Assembly (NCBI GenBank): GCA_037954235.1
Contig: JBBMOA010000019.1
Location: 13,600,805 to 13,664,804, forward strand
DNA length: 64,000 bases
Origin: Aulostomus chinensis
Lineage: Eukaryota; Chordata; Actinopteri; Syngnathiformes; Aulostomidae
Direction: 5' to 3'
Part shown: in pieces, positions 22,746 to 33,490 of the stretch
Position numbering within the stretch: the first letter of the stretch is position 1
Layout of the letters: each line of letters opens with the position of its first letter
Program-made: the position numbers and the translations under genes
Notes under the pieces: generated by a model
Database searches by the model: none
What the model was told of the DNA's origin: nothing
Seen by the model: the letters and a program-made list of their open reading frames with translations, nothing else

Positions 22746-25367
22746 TGGTCCAGATGCAACCGTGACGTGTTATACTTGTTTTTTACTCAGTCTTTTTGAC
22801 CCCCGTATGACCATATAGAAACTTTCTTCACAGGAAAAATTCTAATACTAGCAACCTTAAACAACCTGTAGTCATATGACACATGCCCTCTACAAAACTC
22901 ACAAAACTCCAGACTTTCCGAAAGGACAATTTTTTTTTTTCCCAATTGTAGTTCCTTTTTGTGATTTTTTTTCTTCTTCTTCTTCTGTCTGACTTTGCAA
23001 CAGGAGCCTGTTGTTTATTTCCGGTTTTCAGAACAAAATACCTGCATAGTCGGTTGGGAGGGAAGATTTGTCAGATTGAGAGTTATCCTGCCTAAGACAC
23101 CTGCTCTGTCAAGATAGAGAAGTCTTGAGAAAAACAGGGGAAGATGGTAAATGTGGGAAAGCCGCAGAATCTACCAGGAGTAAATTTATTAGGAGGAGTT
23201 TGGATGAGATAAGGATGCAAGTTTGTGAGAGCCGAGGCTGAGAGGACCATTTAGAGAAGGATTCACGCTTGTGTAGCAGAGCGCCACGACAGAGGTGGTT
23301 GGGGTAGATTGTCATCCATGGTGTCAGGCGTAAGTTATGATAAGGACGCGTGGCAGCTACGAGTCAGTCATCATAGGTAGAGAGCAAAAGACAGAGAAAG
23401 CTGCCAGGAGCCACAGCTCATTGTAAATAATCTGCTTCAGGTCACCTTAGTCAGCGTGGCTTTGTCCTCTGGAACTCCTCCCCTCTGTTTCCTGGAAATG
23501 CTACTGTTCATTTATGGGGGATAAACACAGTGGCCCGGCTTTGGAAAAAACAAGGGTAGAACAAATTCTGGCACGCCAAACAAAGCAGGTACATGTAGAT
23601 TTAAGATGAGTTTTATGAAACTGAATATTTTCAGCCAGCACTTACACTGAGACCGGAACATGTGTTTTTATGTCTTAGGCATTTCTTCAATGACTTTAGC
23701 AGGTGAGAGCTGAAACTCAAATGCTTTCACTTCTAACTCCCAAGTAAAGTCAGATGGTTCCATCCAACCAGTTCTTTCAGAAGCGAGAAAGTTGATGTGT
23801 GAACTTCACACCGACACTGACTCTTTTACATTCTTTTCATAGCTTTTTCAGCTACATTATTTTAGACATATTCCTTTTCTCCCCTCACTCTTTTATCCAA
23901 ACAATAGCTGCACAGTGTAACTGTGTGAATATTTATAAAAGAGCTCATTTTTATTCCTTTCTCCCGCCACTCGTTGCCATGCTATTCGTTTAAGTGTTTG
24001 TTTTTTGGTCCCCAGAGAACCAGTGATGAGAATTCCGGCTCTTTTATAGTGACTTGATTCATTGGAGGAACTCAGCTCAGCTTTTCATATTGTAATTTTT
24101 AAATTTGCGTTAACAGCTTTGAATTGGACCTCCTCTCTATGTTGATCAGTCGTCTAAACTAGACGTCAGGTAGCCAGCCTCTGAGTGACACTACGATTGC
24201 TGACATCACACACGACCGAGCGGTCCGACGCAGCAACTTTGAAGAAAACCCAAAGGAACACGTTTTCCTTCCCATGTGGTTAGGGGACATATTGTACAAT
24301 CTATTAGCGGTGCAGTTTCCCCTGGTGAATCTGTGGTCACTGTCCCAGTAAAGTGAAGGCGAAGGACAACATGTGTGTTTAGGTTTGTAAGTGAGATATA
24401 ATGAGACACCGGCAGGAAATCAAACGAGAGTTGCTGCTCTAAGTCAGTGATTTGTGTCGTGTTCTGTAATGAGTTGTTTTCTGGCTCGCTGCACGTAACT
24501 GTGCAAAGCTTCATGCAAAAATATACTTTTTGAGAAATGCAGAAGTGATGCATAAATTGCCGTTGAGGATATCATTGTGGTGTACAGAGCAGATACGTTT
24601 AAGTCAATCTGGAGTCCAAGTTTCAAAGTGAAACTTTACCTGGATATTGTTTTTTTGTTTGTCAACTCCTCACTATTAGATGTCTTGAAGTCCTAAAGAA
24701 TTTTCCTCCCTCTGCATGACTTGGTAAATCTTTAAAGTACTACTACTGCCGCTAGTGCTACGTGTAATAATTGCAAACAAAATAAAAGCAAACAAAGGCT
24801 TTGAGTTATTAAATGCCATACGCTGTATAGAAAAGAATCTTTCTGTACTCGGATATTCTCTCTGGCAATAGCACAAAAATCTACCGGGCCTAGAATCGGT
24901 GATGTCCTGCCAAGCATTGTCATAATCATTTTAATGCTTCTTGATAAGCTGAGTGCAACAGACTTTATTAATATGGACAAGCTTAATGACTTGCGTCTAA
25001 AGATTATTCAAAGACCTACTAATCAGTCATTTTGGCACGTGTTGCAGTTCACCGCATTTGTGTCTCAAATATTTTGTAAAAGCACAAGTTGTAATTGCGT
25101 GCCGCCATCAGTCAGACAAATGTGAAAAATATTAATAAATGTTTGACTTCAGTACTTAGCTTCAATAAATACAAGATATCTTTTTCACAGCAGGCAATTC
25201 CATTTGTTAAAACAAATCATACCACGTTCCAATTTCAATTCATGTGACATTTTGATTTTGATGATCCCCAAATGCACTGTGGAAAAATGTGAGTCAGGAT
25301 TTACAGGCAGAAACCTTGAATGAATAAGGTGTGCAGGCGTTTTACTGGCTGAGGGCTGATGGTGCAC

Positions 25368-25370
<3 letters not shown>
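22746..25370. other. Gene-free stretch
   Basis: No support for a gene. The 115-codon minus-strand frame (24206-24553) has no recognisable domain. A tandem TAGCAG|GTGAGA at 23697-23708 looks splice-like but the pyrimidine tract is weak. Confidence 0.5.

Positions 25371-25401
<31 letters not shown>
25371..25401. repeat. (GT)n microsatellite
   Basis: About 15 GT units. Confidence 0.96.
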
Positions 25402-25402
<1 letters not shown>

Positions 25403-25689
25403 CTCAGTGTGGTTAGAGGCACAGATACCAACGGCTACGACGAGCTAAGACACCGGGGGATACAAAAACATTGCAGTAAGTCCAAAAAATGATGTGTAAA
25501 AACTATTTTCAGAGGATGTGAAGTTGCTCTTTATACTCTTACTCATATTCTTAAGTAATGTGTTCATGGATTCTTCGGTTTAGGACGCAACCAGCTAGCT
25601 ATCTTTAAGTTTCTGAAACAACCCATATGTACTGCTGGTAGATGGTATTTTTGGGCAACAGTCACTATATTTCCGTCATATTCGCACAG

Positions 25690-25835
25690 GAAAAATTGAG
25701 GAGGAAGGATTTGAGAATAAAGTAGAAATTTTGAGTAGGAAAAAGTCACCTCCCATCCGTGCACGGCGTACCAAAGTGGAGCGACTGACATATTTGCTAT
25801 GTGAGCTGAGCTTTGTTTACATCCTTGGTGTAAAG
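25690..25835 (+). other. Exon-like segment, 146 bp, open in one frame
   Basis: The segment is bounded by an acceptor-like CATATTCGCACAG (ending 25689) and a donor-like AAG|GTGAGT (25836-25841). One frame (phase 2) is open for all 48 codons, beginning KIEEEGFENKVEIL and ending SFVYILGVK. However, GAGAATAAAGTAGAAATTTTG in its first half resembles a dispersed AGAATAAAGTCGAAATTT-type fish repeat, so the open frame may be chance in repeat DNA. No known family is recognised. Confidence 0.18.
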
Positions 25836-26055
25836 GTGAGTTTCATAACCAAACCTCATTACAGTATCATATCAGTTTCAATCCTGCAATATAACGACAA
25901 AACCCAATCTATGAACAAAGCAGAGTAGGGTTGATGCTAGTATGATATATACTAAGAAAGTCAGTACTTCTACCAAGTGGCATCATGTGTTAGCGGGGTA
26001 ACTTCAGGGGAGAGAACACGGGAAGGAAGCATCTCTCCTCACCTCAACCCCCAGT

Positions 26056-26143
26056 TGGCCCTGTGATGGACTGGTGACATGTCCAGGGTGAACCCTGCCT
26101 CTCACCTGAAGGCTGCTGGGATAGGCTCCAGGCCCCCCCCCCC

Positions 26144-26178
<35 letters not shown>

Positions 26179-26195
26179 CCCTCAACAGGATAAGC
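26056..26195 (+). repeat. SINE-A copy 3, tail only, with C run turning into (CA)n
   Basis: The copy starts within the body at GGCCCTGTGATGGACTGG, passes the CTCACCTGAAGGCTGCTGGG segment, has 14 C residues (26133-26146), then about 15 CA units (to 26177) and an ACCCTCAACAGGATAAGC end. The CA run sits exactly at the edge of the C tract, where other copies have none. Confidence 0.85.
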
Positions 26196-26741
26196 AAGGA
26201 TAGCTTTGACTATAGGTGTGGATGGGCCTTCGCAACCACGTCCTCAATGAAAACTCATCATCAAAGTGACCTTGATAGAAATGAAGACACCCAACAGGGC
26301 ACAAGTGGACATGTAGAGACGCAACCCAGTAGTACACAACTTCAATGAATTAGTTTTGCTTTGCTCTCAGACGTTTGACAAGTTCTTTCATGTTTTATTG
26401 AATCATGTATACATTAAAGACAAAAGAACACAGACAATAAAGACACAATGGCTCTAGTTCACAGTCCTCCCTCGTCTCTCTGTGTTCTCTCTGAGGCAGA
26501 TCTCAGTGTTTGATGAGAAGAGGAAGTTGTCCTCGGGTGCAGTGGTGTGTGTTTGTCAATGCCTTGCTGTGGTCCAGCCCAGAGGTCTCCTCTCATTAGC
26601 TGGATGGGTTGTGTCAAAATGTGAAAGCAGGCTGCCAAGGCCTTGAGCCCTGAGTGTAAAACCAGCCTGAAAAGAGATGACACCCCCTCACTAGCACCAT
26701 CCCAGAGGACTGGGCCTTGCTGCCTGTAAAAGAGCATGGCA

Positions 26742-26782
26742 GACACACACACACACGCGTGCACACACACACACACACACAC
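26742..26782. repeat. (CA)n microsatellite
   Basis: CA units with a GCGTG interruption near 26758. Cys/Val frames on the minus strand are artefacts. Confidence 0.95.
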
Positions 26783-26904
26783 AGCAATATTGCAGTAAAG
26801 ACTGGACAACAAGGAAGTGCAGAGCTACAGGCGGGGCAGGGACACGATATATCACTGTACCAAGTCACAACATGAGTTTATCATGAAACACTGTGATACT
26901 CAAA

Positions 26905-26938
26905 ATATATATTAATATATATGTGTGTGTGTGTGTGT
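26905..26938. repeat. (AT)n-(GT)n microsatellite
   Basis: A short AT block followed by about ten GT units. Confidence 0.93.
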
Positions 26939-27753
26939 TTGTAAATGGACTGTTGTACTTTCATGTGACATGATGGATTTTATCTGTTTGTCCCTCACAA
27001 TGTCAAATACACTGGTATTGCTTTTTCCTACTGTGTCTGTCTAAATTAAACTATGCTAAGATGAGCTTAACTAAAATCAACTCACCTAAGCTAAGCTGAG
27101 CTAAATTTGCATAGACAGCCAGCGATTTTACTGCTGTGGCTAACGTGTATCGTAATACAAGTTTGAAACCAGTGGCCCAAATTCAGATACAATATTATGG
27201 ATTCATTTCTGTATGTCTGTTATTGCACAGCTCTCAAAACAATGGGCCAGATTCACCTCAGGAATACACACACAATTAGACATTGAACACACAGATCTGA
27301 CACACGTGAAGCTTGAAACTATTTTACCTCCTCTGGTTCCGAAAATTGCTGTGACAAACTCAGTATTTATATTCTTCTTAATCTTTTCAACACACATTCA
27401 TGAGGTGACCCTCCAAAAGTAATAACCTGAAGAAGGTTACCTATATGTTAGAGGAAATTCTCTCTACTTGTCCACTTTCAGCAACACTGATCCGGCCAAT
27501 GTCCTCTTTCACTTCATCTAAAGAAAGATCAGACATTGCAGAAGCGTCAGGCACAGTTGGCCAAGCGGTATTTATCTTTTAACTGGCACTGAGAGGATAT
27601 GATGCTCTTTCTGTGAGACAAGAGGAGCGTGAAGGTTATGGAGCGTGACCAAAATCATTACAGCTGGACAACAACAATGCCTATAGATTTAACACACCAA
27701 CAAATAAATCAGCTGAATGTCCACTTGAATTCAATCCTTAGATCATCATGTCT
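26939..27753. other. Gene-free stretch with a diverged CTAAG pentamer run
   Basis: Between about 27045 and 27110 the units CTAAG, CTTAA and CTGAG recur (ACCTAAGCTAAGCTGAGC), a decayed short tandem repeat. Nothing else is recognised. Confidence 0.5.
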
Positions 27754-27925
27754 GGGGCAGCATGGCTCAGAGGTAGAGTGGCTGTCTAGCAACTGAAGGG
27801 TCGCTGGTTTGATCCATATTTCCCTGGTTACCATGTCCAAGTGTACTTGAGCAAGATACTGAACTCTGCATTGCAGGAACACCGAAGCACATATGATGTG
27901 ATGATATTTATCTATGTATAAAACC
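27754..27925 (+). mobile_element. SINE-B copy (tRNA-headed, second family)
   Basis: The head GGGGCAGCATGGCTCAGAGG (27754-27773) contains an A-box-like TGGCTCAGAGG, and GGTTTGATCC (27805-27814) is the B box. The body has ATGTCCAAGTGTACTTGAGC and AAGATACTGAAC, shared with the head of the chimeric element at 46383. The 3' end is degraded and no clear TSD is seen. SINE-B is a label used here. Confidence 0.65.
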
Positions 27926-27982
27926 TGTTCCTTTTTCATGACTCTTTTTATCCCCCAAAGGCAAATTTATTTGAATTGTTAT

Positions 27983-28362
27983 CAATCCATCCATTTCCTT
28001 CCACTTATCCTGTTGAGGGTCGTGGGGGGGTGGGGGGGGTGGAGCCTATCCCAGCAGCCTTCAGGTGAGAGGCGGGGTTCACCCTGGACAGGTCACCAGT
28101 CCATCGCAGGACCAACACATAGAGACAGACAACCATTCACACTCACAGCCACACCTACAGTCAATTTAGAGTATCAATCAGCCTCGTCCCCTCTTGATGT
28201 CTTTGGACTGTGGGAGGAAGCTGGAGTACCAGAGAGAACCCACACAGGAACAGGGAGAACATGGAGACTCACACAGAAAGATCCTGTGATGGAGCCGGGG
28301 TTCGAACCTGGAACCTTCTTGCTGTGAGGCGACAGTGCTGACCACTGCACCACCGCGCCAGC
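27983..28362 (-). mobile_element. SINE-A copy 4, full length with TSD, minus strand
   Basis: Complete copy in reverse: the (ATGG)n tail lies at the left, G-rich tracts (C tract on the element strand) at about 28025-28041, and the tRNA-like head at the right end. Flanks TTGAATTGTTAT (27971-27982) and TTGAATTCTTAT (28363-28374) form a 12-bp TSD with one mismatch. The 137-codon plus-strand and 66-codon minus-strand frames across it are not genes. Confidence 0.92.
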
Positions 28363-28374
28363 TTGAATTCTTAT

Positions 28375-29521
28375 TCACCTGTGAATTGTATCCCTTTTGT
28401 CTTTAGTGACTGTCTGCAAGAACTATAAAATTACATCTAACCTTTTTAAGTATCAAGGTAGGTAGAACAGGATTTATTCACAACCACCACTTGAGCTTCT
28501 CTCGTACAACATACATATACAGTATTTGAACTGTCCTCAGCACCATAGCAACAGTGACCCAGATCATTTTATCTGCTGGTGTGTTGCCTCATGCATTTTT
28601 AACTGAAATAAACCTACAACAGTTAAAGGAGTTGGCAGTCACATAACAAATGAAGAGCTTCAGGATCACCAATGAAATCCTGTCATCAGCAGTTTACCTT
28701 CATCAGACAGAATTCATCAGCATTCCATATTCTTGCATGGTTCGTCCCCATGGGATTTTTATATTTTGATTCACATAGTATCCTGTGGCTGGAATCCTTT
28801 TTCCAATCATGCTGAGAACTAATCCCAAACCAATTTCATCCAATTTGTTTCACAGAAGCGCAAACGCAAAGGGTGTCTTTTCTTGATTTTAACTTGAGTA
28901 AGGAATGAGACCGCAAATTAGTTTACCAACAGCTTCCTGTGATGTAATTCCTCCTAGACATATCAATTCCTCGTGTAATTAGAGTTTTTCTCCATGTAAT
29001 TACCACCACAAGCCAACATGTAGATTAAAGAAGGATTCAGAGGGTAAAAAAAAACAACAAACCAAAAATAAATGTTTAGTCTTCTGTTCCAGTATTGTTT
29101 CCTTTACTTCTTTATGTGGAAGCCTTCTTGCTGGTTTTGGATCCTACTTGACTTGAAGTGGTTGCAGTGTTGAAAGAATATTGAGAGTCAGAAGGAACAA
29201 ACAAAACAATTATACCCAAGACAGCGGGAAAAGGGCCCTCAGAACCCTTGGTTCAGCAATGTAAAATTATTATATTTGTAGTTTACCATATTTTTTATTA
29301 TTATTAAGATTTCTTCATTGACAGCAGCCTCTTACAATGAAATCTTCACGATCAGAATTTTTTTTTCATTAAATATCAGAAAGGTTCACGTCTGATTAGG
29401 TTGAAGCACAAAAAAGCATCCTTGGTTGTTGCTGCTTGGTGGTAAGTTGTGAATCATGGTCATGTATTAGAACTAAAACAGCACTAAAATCACTCGTTTC
29501 TCTCTAAGTTCAGAAGTCTTG
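28375..29521. other. Gene-free stretch
   Basis: AT-rich; no recognisable feature. Confidence 0.5.
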
Positions 29522-29522
29522 G

Positions 29523-29542
29523 ACCCCCCCCCCCCCCCCCCC
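29523..29542. repeat. C homopolymer (about 20 C), not inside a SINE
   Basis: A pure C run between GGAC and ATAAGGAC. The neighbouring sequence does not match the SINE-A body. The following 82-codon frame begins on the C run (Pro repeat) and is not supported. Confidence 0.95.
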
Positions 29543-30572
29543 ATAAGGACTTCCTCATGTTTAACTCCATCTGCTGCCCATTGCGTGTCAGCGGCGATCC
29601 AGGGAACGAGGGAGCCTGCTGTGACACGGCCTCTCCGGGAGTTTAGCTCCAGACTGGGGGCTACTTCAGGTGCAAGTGTGTCACTGAGGCGTTTGAGTGG
29701 TGATGGAGATAAAGGACGTAATCCAGGAACTCAAATAAATAAAATCAAGACGGATACAAAGTTTTAGTGAAAAACAGGTGGCAACAAATTAACTTCTCCT
29801 TTTCACAGCTTTAACTTTAATTACCAAAGGCCATCAGAGAAGCCAGAAATTGACTCAACTTTTTGCATCATGTGTACGTAGTTTTGAAAGACCTCACTCA
29901 CCCCCGCAGTTCCACACACCCCGTTATTTGTTACTGGCAAAGACTGTTAGACATCACTGTTGTGTTTTCTGACCTGGCAACTCTGTGGTTAAACTGTTGT
30001 TACTTTTATGGACTGGAATGCTTTACGGTTCAACTCTTCACAATTTGTATGAAACACAAAGCAGTCTACTGTGTGACTTCATACATTCCCTCTGCTGACT
30101 TTGTGGTTCTATAACAAAGACAGTAATTTCCTTCTTTGCTCCCAAAAGACAGAGCGGACGCTAGACAGTCCTAACAAGCTTTGTGTTTAAATTTTAAAGT
30201 CAATAAAAGATCCAGCTTCAGAGGAAATGAGGACGCCAACAACACTTCATCATGACAATATAGAGTGAACAACAACATAGCGGTCAAAGAGGGAACACCG
30301 AGACGAGCAGCAACGACTTCTACACGCGTTAAAACAGCTCAAAGAGCAACATTTGGGACGGATGATGTCACCGTTCCTCTCCACTGCATTCATGATTGAA
30401 ACAATGAAGGGTGGCACTGTTGTGAAGGCTTCATTTCTCCATCACTGATTTCTCCAAACCGATGGCTTTTTATATCTGAATCCAAAGGATCCGAGTCTGG
30501 AAAATATGGCCCCTTTTTAGAATAAAAACAGTTATCAAATGTTGCTGTCCTTCTAAACGTAGTCAGTGCATC
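29543..30572. other. Gene-free stretch
   Basis: No recognisable feature. Frames of 60-83 codons lack motifs. Confidence 0.45.
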
Positions 30573-30614
30573 CACTTCTTTTCTTGTCTTCTCTTCCTTT
30601 AGTATCAGGTAAGT
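30573..30614 (+). promoter_or_regulatory. Juxtaposed 3'/5' splice-site motif (recursive site or 6-nt microexon)
   Basis: A strong pyrimidine tract (CTTTTCTTG and CTCTTCCTTTAG, 30573-30602) is followed by only six bases, TATCAG (30603-30608), and then a consensus donor GTAAGTG. Read one way this is a TATCAG microexon (Tyr-Gln in phase 0). Read another, CAG|GTAAGT is a zero-length recursive splice site of the kind found in long vertebrate introns. Both require a plus-strand transcript, for which there is no other direct evidence. Confidence 0.25.
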
Positions 30615-31194
30615 GAAGCAGATTGTTCCATAAATACAATAAGGAGCTGTAACTACTGTACATAACCAGATATATCACCTCACCTTCAGAAACACACAGA
30701 ATCACCATCACTCCCTGAAACAAATCACATAAAATGATATTATTCTGATTTTAATTCCGTGGGTCAGAGTGAGAACCAATGAGAGTCCTGCTTGTTTTTT
30801 TTCATAACAGCTCGCCGTGATGAGATTAGAATACTGATGTAGTCCACACTGCATTTGCATGTCCACGCCAGTGTGCATGAATCTCAAGCATTAACTTCAA
30901 TATCCCGCCCGCTGCATGTGACACTGCTGAACAACACCGTGACATTCATTAAAGATGATACATTAACAACTGTAAATGATGCTAAAGACCACAGGAGATA
31001 TCTACAAGTGGGAAAGAAGAACTTACCTTGTTCTACTACCATGGTTCCTGGGCTAATAAAGGATGTTGATATCAGTATGTTTATGGGACGAATGTCCCGG
31101 CCACCTGCTAATGTAGCATATTGAAGTGTGTTTGCCACTCTGCAGGAAACACACAATTTGTAAGATTGAATGGAAACTGCAATGAAGTTATTGA
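30615..31194. other. Gene-free stretch
   Basis: Frames of 89 (+) and 120 (-) codons overlap at 30855-31246. The minus frame begins near a T homopolymer (Lys repeat). Neither has a recognised domain. Confidence 0.45.
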
Positions 31195-31216
31195 TTTTTT
31201 TTTTTTTTTTTTTTTT
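31195..31216. repeat. T homopolymer (22 T)
   Basis: A pure T run. It could be the tail of a retroposed sequence on the minus strand, but no such sequence is recognised beside it. Confidence 0.95.
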
Positions 31217-32410
31217 ACAAATTACCTTAATACCAATAGCTTTCAAAAGGGTAATTCCACAGCGGGTATTGCTAATAGTGTCATTCTTACTTTACAATAA
31301 AATGTTTAATATGTTTCAAGTTTTAAATATTCATAACAAATAATAATACGACATTACTGTGAAACCTGGTGATGGGCAACAGCATCATTTCCTGGCAAAA
31401 GTATGCAGCATGCAGGTGGCCCGGACCCTCACTGAAAGGCAGCCATTAGTGAAATTTGTTTTGGTCACTGGGGTTTCCACTTTAGTTGCTCTTTATATGC
31501 AGCACCCCTGATTGAAACTGTACCCAAACCTGAAACTGAAATTGTATTTTTTTTTAACGCATCAAGTGCATTGGATTGACGTAAAAAATGTCCAAATTAC
31601 ACTCTAGCTCATGGGGTTGGAGGATGGGGATTATAGCCGTGTGAGGGTTAAGCCAGCATGCCAGCCAAACTGGTACACTGATCAAGAGGAAATGACTGGC
31701 TATTATCCAGAATGCTGATTGCCTGCTGGCATTTGTTGTTGTCATGGTGTGAAAGGCAGAAATTTGAAATCGTTTCTGAATCTTTACCTTAAAGAATGTC
31801 TTAACCTGCCAGGGTAGATGCTTAGCAGGTTAGCTGACCCCCATCTTGTGTGTGTTCAAACAGATCCTGTTTTGTTCAGAAATCATCTTTTCATTTGTTT
31901 TGGTAGCCAAAGTTATGATGGAGCCTTTGAGGTCAGGAAATAGGTGCAACATTTTAACTGTTGTTCATGTCTATTATTATTATTATTATAGGTTTGAGGG
32001 AGCTATGCTAACACTTCTAATCCACTACCATTCATTATGCTACGCTAACTAGCAATAAACTGATCTCTGAGGGTCTCAGCTCCCTTATGTAGCACAGAGG
32101 AAAGAAGGGGATCTGTCTTTCTATGTGGTTCTGGTTGTAAAAAAGATTTATTTTCTCAAGTTGGCATGTTCTATTAAAACCCCTGTGCTGTTCTCCCTCA
32201 CTTGCCATCAGTCCTGTTTACCTGACAAATTCCTCTACCCTCTTTCCTAGCAACCTCGTAGACCTGCCGATGCCCCGTTTCCTGCAGGAATTGGCTCACA
32301 CACACAGTTTACCAAAGGTATAGGGAAGTATTATTGTGGTACTCGAGTCCACTGGCAAACAAAAGGAAGACAAAAGGCCTACGCTTGAACGGAGAATGCA
32401 TGCATGAGGC
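31217..32410. other. Gene-free stretch with short (TAT)n run
   Basis: A TAT trinucleotide run lies at 31971-31990. The GCTATGCTAAC and GCTACGCTAACTAGC words around 32005-32055 are common in fish dispersed repeats. No element ends are seen. Confidence 0.45.
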
Positions 32411-32510
32411 TACAGCCCCCCCCCCCCCCCAACCCTCAATGGATAAATGTATAGATAAATGGATGGATGGCTGGATGGATGGATGGAGGGATGGATGGAT
32501 GGATGGATGG
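32411..32510 (+). repeat. SINE-A copy 5, 3' tail fragment
   Basis: A CTACAGC plus 15-C run (32416-32430) is followed by AACCCTCAATGGATAAATG and a long (ATGG)n tail. Only the last 100 bases of the element are present. It lies 187 bp upstream of a full copy in the same orientation. Confidence 0.75.
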
Positions 32511-32696
32511 AACTTGCACAACCATGAGTTATCAAGTGTTCTTCACAGCAGAAGCATAAAATTGCATGCTAAGAATAGAGGAAAGACAGCCCTCCGCAGT
32601 GAAAACACTTATGGTCACAGTGTGAGAAACCAATGTGTGGATTTGACATTATGAAATTCTCAACATTAAATTATCTTGTGAAGAATCTCACAAAAA

Positions 32697-33078
32697 GAGG
32701 GTGGCACGGTGGTGCAGTGGTCAGCACTCTTGCCTCACAGCAAGAAGGTTCCAGGTTCGAGCCCCGGCTCCATCACAGGATCTTTCTGTGTGAGTCTGCA
32801 TGTTCTCCCTGTTCCTGTGTGGGTTCTCTCTGGTACTCCAGCTTCCTCCCACAGTCCAAAGACATCAAGAGGGGACGAGGCTGATTGGTACTCTAAATTG
32901 ACTGTAGGTGTGACTGTGAGTGTGAATGGTTGTCTGTCTCTATGTGTTGGTCCTGTGATGGACTGGTGACCTGTCCAGGGTGAACCTCACCTCTCACCTG
33001 AAGGCTGCTGGGATAGGCTCCAGCCCCCCGCAACCCTTAAGAGGATAAGTGGTAGAAAATGGATGGATGGATGGATGG
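32697..33078 (+). mobile_element. SINE-A copy 6, full length with 15-bp TSD
   Basis: This is the best-preserved copy (382 bp). Head GTGGCACGGTGGTGCAGTGG starts at 32701, with A box 32710-32720 and B box GGTTCGAGCCC (32754-32764). CTTGC and GCAAG (32730-32734, 32741-32745) can pair as an anticodon-like stem. The body, a short C run, ACCCTTAAGAGGATAAG and (ATGG)n follow. TSD AGAATCTC(A/G)CAAAAA lies at 32682-32696 and 33079-33093 with one mismatch. Near-identity to the other copies suggests recent activity. Frames of 83 and 86 codons over it are not genes. Confidence 0.93.
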
Positions 33079-33335
33079 AGAATCTCGCAAAAAACATACC
33101 TTTAAACAGAGCGTATGAGCAAATGTGTAACTAACAGCAATGTAGTTTTTATAAGCATCTGTGAGTGACAGGAGTAAGAAAGGAGTAAGTGTTAAGGTGA
33201 AGCTCCTCACTTTACTACTTGGTTTATGTTCATAGGCTCCTAGTAGGGAGAAGGAATTAAATGGCTGATCCAAGAGTCCAATATGAGTTTCTAAACACCC
33301 CTGGGTGCTGGAAAAGTAGCTCAGACATCTGTTGT

Positions 33336-33490
33336 CAAGAGAAAGTTGAGGCTGCCTCCTGGGCATATTTCTCTGCAGGTATTCCTGGCATAACACACAG
33401 CAGAGGACTTTGAAAATGCTAGAATGCCATCTGATCTGAGGGTGTCTGAGGAACCAGGAGGTCTCACATGGGCATCTGCTGGGCTGCACA
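33336..33490 (+). pseudogene. LINE 3'-region fragment, plus strand
   Basis: GGCTGCCTCCTGGGCATATT (33346-33365) through TGCAGGTATTCCTGGCATAA matches the CTGCCTCCTGGGCGCCTCCC... GAGGTGTTCCAGGCATGTCC block of the same fish LINE family seen at 14318 and, reversed, at 47286. The match fades after about 33400 and partly returns at GAGGTCTCACATGGGCATCT. Heavily decayed. The minus-strand 150-codon frame covering it is not a gene. Confidence 0.4.

Noticed and set aside
27914..28378. 137- and 66-codon frames, with similar ones at 32633, 36501, 39733, 53186 and 56365
   Set aside because: Each is a translation of a SINE-A copy; the same spurious peptide recurs at every copy.
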